From the NCBI GenBank assembly GCA_024036415.1, contig JAMWET010006964.1:62001-126000 (forward strand): a stretch of 64,000 bases of DNA, given 5' to 3'. This DNA comes from Prochilodus magdalenae. Taxonomy: Eukaryota; Chordata; Actinopteri; Characiformes; Prochilodontidae. Positions 57,501 through 64,000 of the stretch are shown here, in pieces; positions within the stretch are counted from its first letter, which is position 1; every line of letters starts with the position of its first letter. The notes beneath the pieces were generated by a model. The model was not told the DNA's origin. It made no database searches and saw nothing but the letters and a program-made list of their open reading frames with translations. The position numbers and the translations under genes are program-made.

Positions 57501-59209
57501 ACCATCATGTTAACCACATAGACCCCACACAGATATTGTAATTGTTTTATGGACAAGAACCGTATCAGGGCTCTGCCCAGTGAGTGCTGGGATAGGCTCC
57601 GGTACCCCCAGCCCTTTGCGACCCAGAGGGGTAAGCAGCTTAGATGTTGAATGATTGATCCTGCTTTGCTGGATGCTATGAATTAGGGCTGTGCAATATT
57701 TTATTCCTGGTAGTCTACCGTATTTTGCCATCAGATAGGGAGAGATTCATCTTTGAGGCCCCACTCCTGCTGCACATCTGAAAAAATCCACAGGTGTTTC
57801 TCTACATCCTTCCACTGTGAGAAGACAACGTAATGCTATATGGGCTGTGAAGGATGGTAGCTGTCAAAAAGCCATGACTGAGAAAAGGCCAGTTGCAAAT
57901 CAAGCATATATAGTGCTGCTAGTCTCTGAACGATGGACTAACCACCACAGAGCCCATACTCTGCAGGCAATAGCTCTCCGTTAGTTATGAGCTAAAGTCT
58001 GATTCACTCATTCACACAGGGCTGCGACGATAACCCTGTCACCACAATACCACAGTCAGTTAGTCTTCGTCTTCATGCAGCTTGAAAGTCATGATAGAAA
58101 TACAGAGTGTCTGTGCATGTAATCCCTCGAGAGCTGCACCAACAGTCAGCGTCTTTAGTTTGTTGAGCTGTTAAACTAAACTAGCACTGTGAGACTCAGC
58201 GTTTGGCTGTAGGCCCTGTTGTGCTGTTTGCTGTGAAGGAAAAGTAAGGATTGACTGTTATTTAAACACAGAAACGACCAAAACCGCAAGTGTAATCCGT
58301 AGAGTCCCAATGCCTGTGTGGCTCGTGTTCACCGGTCCCTGCGGTAAACCGCCAAACCACATGGAGATGTGTATCACTGTGGTGGCAAACAATTCATACC
58401 ATCGTTGTGTGAGGAGAGCACTCATTTAAAAGGCCCTAGATATTGCATGTTGCTGTGCTTTGCCTGATGGAAGTGTTTTATCAGATGTAGTCTGAAGACC
58501 TTGGCTTACAGCAGTGACTGGCTGCTTCTATTGTTGGTTTGAACACAAAGTGTGCATAACATCTACTCCGGTAAGACCAACCAGCCGGTGGGGCTGCAGG
58601 TTGGCTTTCATTCCAAACGAGCAGGAGCTCACCTGACTCCTCTTGAGTAATCAACTGCTCAGCCTTCAAACAGCTGATCATGTGATCTCCTGCTTGTGTT
58701 GGAATGAAGACCCCGCAGCCACCACAGGCCTTTGCAGATGAGATTGGACACTCCTGGACCAAAGCCTCAACTGCCGTCGTTAGCTTTGCAGTGTCATTGT
58801 TGTACAGTACCGTTACTTTATGTAGTTTGGCCTCTAGGTTGTTAAACATGCTGTAAAATAGCTCTGTGGGTTTTATGAGCTGCTGAATTTATAGATCTGT
58901 TGACTTTAACACCCATAACACTTTGTAGTCTGAAAATCTTTTTTTTTTTTTTTGGTAGGCTGACGGGTGTTTTGCCCGGTATTGAGCAGATTGACTGGGT
59001 TGTTATGCAGCCTGCAGCAGTAGAGCATGTTAATTTAGATTATGTATGGTCATAATGTATGGTTTGTGAATTGATATAATGCTGTGCAAACGTTTTTTGA
59101 ACTGTAGAATGGTACTGCTTGTAAACAATATAAATTAAAAAAAGTTAAATTTTTTTTTTTAAAAAGTTAAATTTTTTTTTTTAAATTTAAAAAAAGGTAA
59201 ATTTAAAAA

Positions 59210-59240
<31 letters not shown>

Positions 59241-61078
59241 ATTATTATATAGATTATATCTTCACAAACATAATACAGTGTTCATTTAGCCAAAACCAGG
59301 TATTGGATGATAACTACATGGATGATAACTGCAACTTGGTAAACAAATGCATTAATGTACAACACTGACTATTTATTGTATGGAATAATGTCTCCTATGG
59401 TCTCACAAGCCAGACCTCTGCTTATCATCAAAAACTCTGATATGTGGTTTTTTTTTTGGTTTTTTTTTTAAATAACAAATAGTCGGCTGCTACCTGCAGT
59501 AATTTAATCTAAACTAATAAACCCCAATCAGAATGGAGCTGACAGATCCCTTTTGGATGTGTCCAGCTTGTGAGAACATGCAGGTGGAGCCTAAGTCAGT
59601 GCCTTAGAAGGCAGTGTTCTCCACCGCTGGTATTTTCTGCTACTTTTTCCCAAACCACATTGGCACAAACATGTAGTATTATGGGATAAGCCTGGAAGCC
59701 AAGGCATCTACACTGCCTTCAAAAACAGTCAAATGGAGGAGCCTCAGCAGGCGCAGACATTCGATTTGGACATGACTGGATGCCTGTCTGCCTTAGAATA
59801 CTGGCAGAATGATTAGAATAGGCAGCGTCTGTTGCACTTCAGAGGTCACTCATGTTAAAGGTGCCAGAGAATGCATTGTTTGAGCATTTTATATTTACTT
59901 TGATATTGAAATATATGATGTGTGACTCTGGTCAGGGTGAAAAATACCCAGATGTGGATTTACATGCCCATTTAAAGCCTATAATTTGGCTCTAGAATGA
60001 AACAAACTGTGCACTTGTGAATGTTTTGATGAGCTATTTTTTGATTGGTTGGTTTAGAAGCAACATGTCAGAACAGATACAGACAGGAAAATAAAATAAA
60101 ACCTCGACAACAACACAGCAAATTTAGCTTAATTAAAGCTCACTGAAAAACCTGTAGTTTATAGTAATTTGGCTTTAGCTGGCAAAAAGTGAATGAAATC
60201 ACACAGCATGGCTGCTGCCTCCATGTTGCTGTTGGTGTTGTGATGGTGGAGCTTTAAGGTGGAGCTTTGGCTCTCTTTTCCTCTCTATCCTTTACTCCAA
60301 CTTGTTTTTGCTAATTTTCTGTTCCACCTAAATGGTGAAGCACTTACATTCTGGAGACTTTGATTCCTGGCTTGGGCATCCAGGGTTATCTCTGTGTAGA
60401 GTTTGCACGTTCACCCCGTGTCTGTGTGGGTTTCCTCCAGGTGCTCCGGTTTCCTCCTACACTCCAAAGGCCTGACTCAGGCTGACTGAAAATGCTAAAT
60501 TGCCCCAGATGTGAACGTGTGAGTGAATGTGCATGTCTTGTCTGTGTGATTAACCTGCTGCCTGTCCAGGGTGTTTCCAGCCTTAAGCCCAGTGAGTGCT
60601 GGGATGGGCTTTAGCACCCCCAACAGGCCCAAAGGGGTTAAGTTGATCAAAAGATGAATGACTGAGTGTTTTACTCACCAAACCAACCTGATTTAGTCTA
60701 CGTTATTCATACAAATACCAATCCAACACCATCATCTGTTACACAATGTGCCAGAGCTATCAGAGGCATATGGTGAAGGATCACGCAGTGCTTTCAGTCT
60801 AAAGGCACTTGGGCATGAAGAATAGATAGAATATGGCAGCTGGTGAGATGAACTGCCCCTTTAACCATATCTATCTCCTTTACTCTTCTTCCTCTTCAAA
60901 AATAACATGTGGTTTTTATATTTTCTGGCTCTTTTTTTCTGTTTATGGTCTTTTGGTCTTTTGGCTTTCTGGGTTTGGTGCTGTTGTATTGAGTTATGTG
61001 TTTGTGTTCCCACAGTGTGCCAGTGTTTTGCGGTGCTGGAGGATGGAGCATTAGCACATAACTTACAGGAGCAGGAAA
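51531..61078 (+). CDS. ccdc50: CCDC50 (Ymer) N-terminus, first two coding exons; gene continues past window
   Basis: Exons 51531-51579 and 61016-61078 join in phase 1 to read MAELEVDQSSLPRVQEVCQC then FAVLEDGALAHNLQEQE. From memory, human CCDC50 starts [20 protein letters not shown] and continues FAVLEDHTLAHSLQEQE, so the match is close across both exons and their junction. CCDC50/Ymer is a cytosolic coiled-coil, ubiquitin-binding effector of EGF-receptor and NF-kB signalling. The 9.4-kb intron between them is repeat-bearing. The second exon ends in phase 1 and its partner is not found before base 64000. Human CCDC50 neighbours UTS2B, which fits uts2 being next door here. It could be a ccdc50 ohnologue rather than the 3q28 orthologue. 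Confidence 0.9.
51770..52285. repeat. Teleost dispersed repeat with A/T-rich core
   Basis: Starts with four GGATTCAA copies, then GGAGACTTTATTGTCATTCG, an A-rich core, and TTACAGCTTCCGGAATGAAG + CTGTTCCTCAGTCTG, a configuration common in teleost genomes. It looks like a reverse-oriented retroelement 3' region. Confidence 0.6.
52725..53045. repeat. Diverged dispersed repeat (pair with 20930-21460)
   Basis: Same ordered segments as 20930-21460, including GGATGTGCCAAAAATTGGAT then GAGCTGGCAG. A minus-strand open frame of 100 codons here is not a recognised protein. Confidence 0.6.
55443..55495. repeat. (TG)n(TATG)n(TA)n microsatellite
   Basis: Compound run GTGTGTGTGT, then TATGTATG, then TATATATATA. 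Confidence 0.9.
58590..58720. mobile_element. Palindromic MITE in ccdc50 intron
   Basis: TGGGGCTGCAGGTTGGCTTT + CATTCCAA on the left and TTGGAATGAAGACCCCGCAG on the right are an imperfect inverted pair. The core has CAGGAGCTCACCTGACTCCT opposite GATCATGTGATCTCCTG. Confidence 0.65.
59860..60350. repeat. Dispersed repeat related to 7965-8400
   Basis: AGAATGCATT, TATATGATGTGTGACTCTGG + TCAGGGT, ACACAGCATGGCTGCTGCCT and GTTCCACCTAAATGGTG parallel the copy at 7965-8400 (AGAATGCATTTATT, GACTTTGGTCAAGGT, CACAGCATGGCTGCTTC, ATTCCACCTTAAATGGTG). Confidence 0.65.
60395..60660. repeat. Widespread teleost retroelement fragment
   Basis: GAGTTTGCACGTTCACCCCG + TGTCTGTGTGGGTTTCCTCC + AGGTGCTCCGGTTTCCTCCT is a very common teleost repeat. 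Its end (CCCAGTGAGTGCTGGGATGG) recurs alone at about 57580-57655. Confidence 0.75.
61016..61078 (+). CDS. ccdc50: ccdc50 second coding exon
   Basis: Acceptor TTGTGTTCCCACAG, donor GAAA|GTAAGG. It completes Val and reads CQCFAVLEDGALAHNLQEQE; the last base starts the next codon (Ile in human). Confidence 0.9.
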
Positions 61079-64000
61079 GTAAGGCCTGTGACTCACTCTC
61101 TTCTCACACTTGTTCTGTCAAACACTGTCTCTCTGCTTGCTTCATCTCTCCAGTTATAGTCATGACATTCACTTAACGGCTTTAGCTCAAGGGTCCGGAT
61201 CATGGAAAAACCTCGTTCTCCTCAATTTATTTAAAATGAGAGTCTGATGGGGTATTAAGTCAACACTCACTGATCTGTAGAGCCCATATTTGGGAGCTAA
61301 ACTGCAAAACCAGCTTGTTTTGAATGCTTCTGATGTCATGTGAACGAACGCATTCACATATTTGGCCCATCCATTCGCACTGAAGGACCGCTCTTTGAAT
61401 GAGGCTCAGCATAGGACCAGCAATCTGAGAAGTAGGCCTTTACCCTAACCATGAACTCTTTAGTGGACCCATGTATTCTCACTATGCATTATTGTTGTTT
61501 CCAGTTGGCCATTATAATCAGTTTTCAGAGGTGCAGAGCTTTGTTATAGACAGAATGGGTCTCGTAGCCAGTAAAAGTCCTTGCTGTCCTTGTCAAGTTC
61601 TTATCTGGTGGTATATCAGAGATGAAGTTACTAGACCCCCCCCAACCCCAAACAACATGCAGTCATGCCATAGGCATGCTGAGCTTTGCTGCTCTGTAGC
61701 AAACGTTGCGTCTGTCCTCACTGTACCCACATAACTTTTGATAAGAGAACTGAGCTCCTGTCACACAAGACCACAGGATCAGTTCACTTATCTAGAGCTC
61801 AGTAAAGTTCTCGACTAAAAGGTTCTTTGTTGGTCGCACTCTGTAGGTCTACATCTTCCTCATAGTTTCCCAGACTCTTTATTGAACTTCACCATGCGTT
61901 CTGATTTAAAGCAAAGCATGATCATGCAATGAAATGTGGTGAAATGTTATATAATAATAAAAGTTTATTATATAAAATCTAATAAAAACAGAAAGCAGTG
62001 GTTTATAGGTCCGCTTTGACAACATGTTCCAATCAAGTCAATAAACCTCTTAAACAGGTGTTGAAATCATGCTTGGATATAAAAGGGGGGATCCAAGAAA
62101 AGCTGAGTCATTTATGAGTGAGGATGTGTCAAGGCTAGCCTATTTCCCAAAACACATCAGCAACTAGTCCAGCAGCTAAGAGTTTAGGCAGTGCATCCCC
62201 TACAGTATCATCATGAAAAGGTTCAGGGAATGTGGAGAAATGTGTGTAAAGGAAAGGGCTGAAAGCTTCAAATGAATGCCTGTGACCTTCGATCCCTCGA
62301 ACAGCACAACACCAAAGAGGAAGTCATACGTCAGTAAAGCCCAGAAACACTGCTGACCTCACTGGACTCCTCTGAAATAGACTGAAACTGTGGGAATCTG
62401 TAATGTGGTCAGACGAGGCAAACTTTTAGATTATTTATGGAGATAATGGAAGTAATGTTCTCTGAGGTGGGAAATCAAAGGAACATCCAGATTATCAGCC
62501 ATAGAGGGGTATTTTCGGGGTAACATCTGTGAAAATACAATTGACACAGAACGTATTTTGAAGCAGTATATGAGGCAGGCCTTTCTGGGACAGTCTTGCT
62601 TATATCCGCATGGGAACACAGAGTTTTACATTGCTACACTGTGCAACAAGTGCTACTCTGACCTGCCTGCAGTCCAGAACGGTCTCCCCTGAAAGTGAAT
62701 CTCTTATCAAGCTTAAAATATGATAGTGGAAGTTCTTGTACAACGGTTTAAAAAAATCACCTTCAAAACTGGATTGCTTTTGTATCTTGAGTCCCCAAAG
62801 TGTTAAAGGAAAGGTGATGTAATACTGTGTGCAGATTTTTTGGAACATGTTTCAGGCGTCCTATTTGGAATGAGTGCATGTTCATACGGTGAAAAGCATT
62901 AATAAGGTGAAACATCAGATATTATGTTTTGTGCTGTTTATAATTTAATACAGCTCAAACTGAATTTACCAATCACTGCTTTCAGGTTTTATTAGCATTT
63001 CCCCTTTTACTTTTGGAAATGACTTTGTAATGGATCCCTATTGAGGTATAATGGTGTGAACTGTATACCTAAATTGGTTTTAAAGCAATTAATTTACAGA
63101 TTTAAATATTTAGGAAAATGTGTAGCTCCTTTCCTGCATTACCACAGTGCTTTACAGGAGAAACAAACAGTGATATTACAATAATGTCCCTATCAGTGCA
63201 GAGCAGAAAAGAACAGGCAATTTAGATTTCTTTACAGTGGGGGCGCTGTTGGTGGGAGTCAGGGGTTGTGGTGTCTACATATGTAGTTTATTTTATTTAC
63301 TGGATAAAATGCCCTGAAGGTTTTTGGTAGCACTTTACAGACCAGTAATAAGTGGGGAATAATATGATATTTTACAGTAACAAACTGTATTTACTCATGG
63401 ATAAAATGGACTAGTTGTTACTAAACAATGAATCAGAAATTGTTCTGAGGGTTAACAAGGCCATTATGAAATGGTAAAATAAGGGTAACAAGTTGTACTT
63501 ACCTAAAAATTACCTGCTTATTTTATAGTTCTTAATGTATAATTAGTGAACAATTGTAGTGGTAGCAAGGCAGTAATGGAATAGAAACACAATGGTAACA
63601 AACTTTGATAAATGTTATGCGCACATTTTCATTGAATGAAGAGATAATCACTTGTATTTAGTAGACAAAAAATGTACCCCCTTATTTTATAGTTCTTAAT
63701 GACCATTAAGAGAGAATCATAATTTATATAATATATGATGTTAGAGATATTATCCCAAAATGAAGTAGTTTTGCTGTATTTACCTGGTATTAGGGCTGTA
63801 AAATACTAATTCACATGTGTCAGTTTTATTTCTCACCTCTTATGTATTTAAGTGGTCAGACATAGGGAGATGTTACCGGCAGTAACTACAGTGAAACTAC
63901 ACGGTATTAGAGCCGTCAAATACAAACTCACTTATTTCTAGAGCTGACCTCTAGAAGTCGACGAGTCGAATCGTCAACTGAGACCCTTCAAGTCGACTGA
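61079..64000. other. ccdc50 intron to window end
   Basis: No exon with the expected continuation is seen and no strong repeat structure is recognised. The sequence is A/T-rich. Confidence 0.5.

Larger units (their letters stand above)
53050..61015. other. ccdc50 intron, right part
   Basis: It holds a (TG)n tract (about 53724-53745), (TG)n(TA)n at 55443-55495, a palindromic element (58590-58720), a (TA)n tract (about 59217-59240), and dispersed repeats at 57550-57655 and 59860-60650. I see no exon with family support. Confidence 0.6.

Noticed and set aside
1..64000. CRISPR array or bacterial defence/mobile system
   Set aside because: Repeats are tandem or transposon-derived without regular spacers; all genes are vertebrate.

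Overview
The window is eukaryotic, from a ray-finned fish (teleost). It holds short exons with GT..AG borders in long introns, vertebrate-type neuropeptide and transcription-factor genes, and many teleost repeats: Tc1/mariner relics, tRNA-derived SINEs with the L2-like tail, and small palindromic elements. The exact species cannot be told. An otophysan fish is possible, but that is only an impression from the repeats.

Layout. Bases 1-27579 (+) carry the 3' half of a camta1 gene. Thirteen exons join in frame without a break, from the linker before the ankyrin repeats, through the ankyrin and IQ motifs, to the stop at 27577-27579. One of them is a 21-base microexon. A likely 3' UTR of up to about 5.3 kb follows, to a poly(A) signal near 32900. 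Bases 33-37.8 kb are mostly repeats, plus one isolated exon-like block (36035-36186) that resembles the Ig part of semaphorin 7A. A three-exon secreted peptide precursor (37870-39180, +) looks like a divergent osteocrin/musclin. Tail to tail with it is a complete four-exon urotensin II precursor (40240-43881, -) ending in NGADCFWKYCV. From about 49.8 kb a promoter-like first exon and two coding exons (51531-51579, 61016-61078, +) begin a ccdc50 gene that runs off the right edge.

The main observation is the order ostn-like(+) - uts2(-) - ccdc50(+). From memory, human 3q28 has OSTN(+) - UTS2B(-) - CCDC50(+). Here the trio sits beside camta1, and CAMTA1 neighbours UTS2 on human 1p36. The window therefore seems to keep the sister copy of the 3q28 block, with an osteocrin-like gene and a ccdc50 copy that mammals appear to lack beside UTS2. 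VAMP3 and PER3, which lie between CAMTA1 and UTS2 in human, are not seen here.

The rest is introns and intergenic DNA with large tandem arrays: a TTC tract, minisatellites of 31, 54 and 39 bp, a TCTG/TCTA tract and a 148-bp AG/T-rich unit. There are also several miniature inverted-repeat families with more than one copy in the window. The open frames inside the arrays and transposon relics are not treated as genes. No CRISPR array or bacterial-type system is present.
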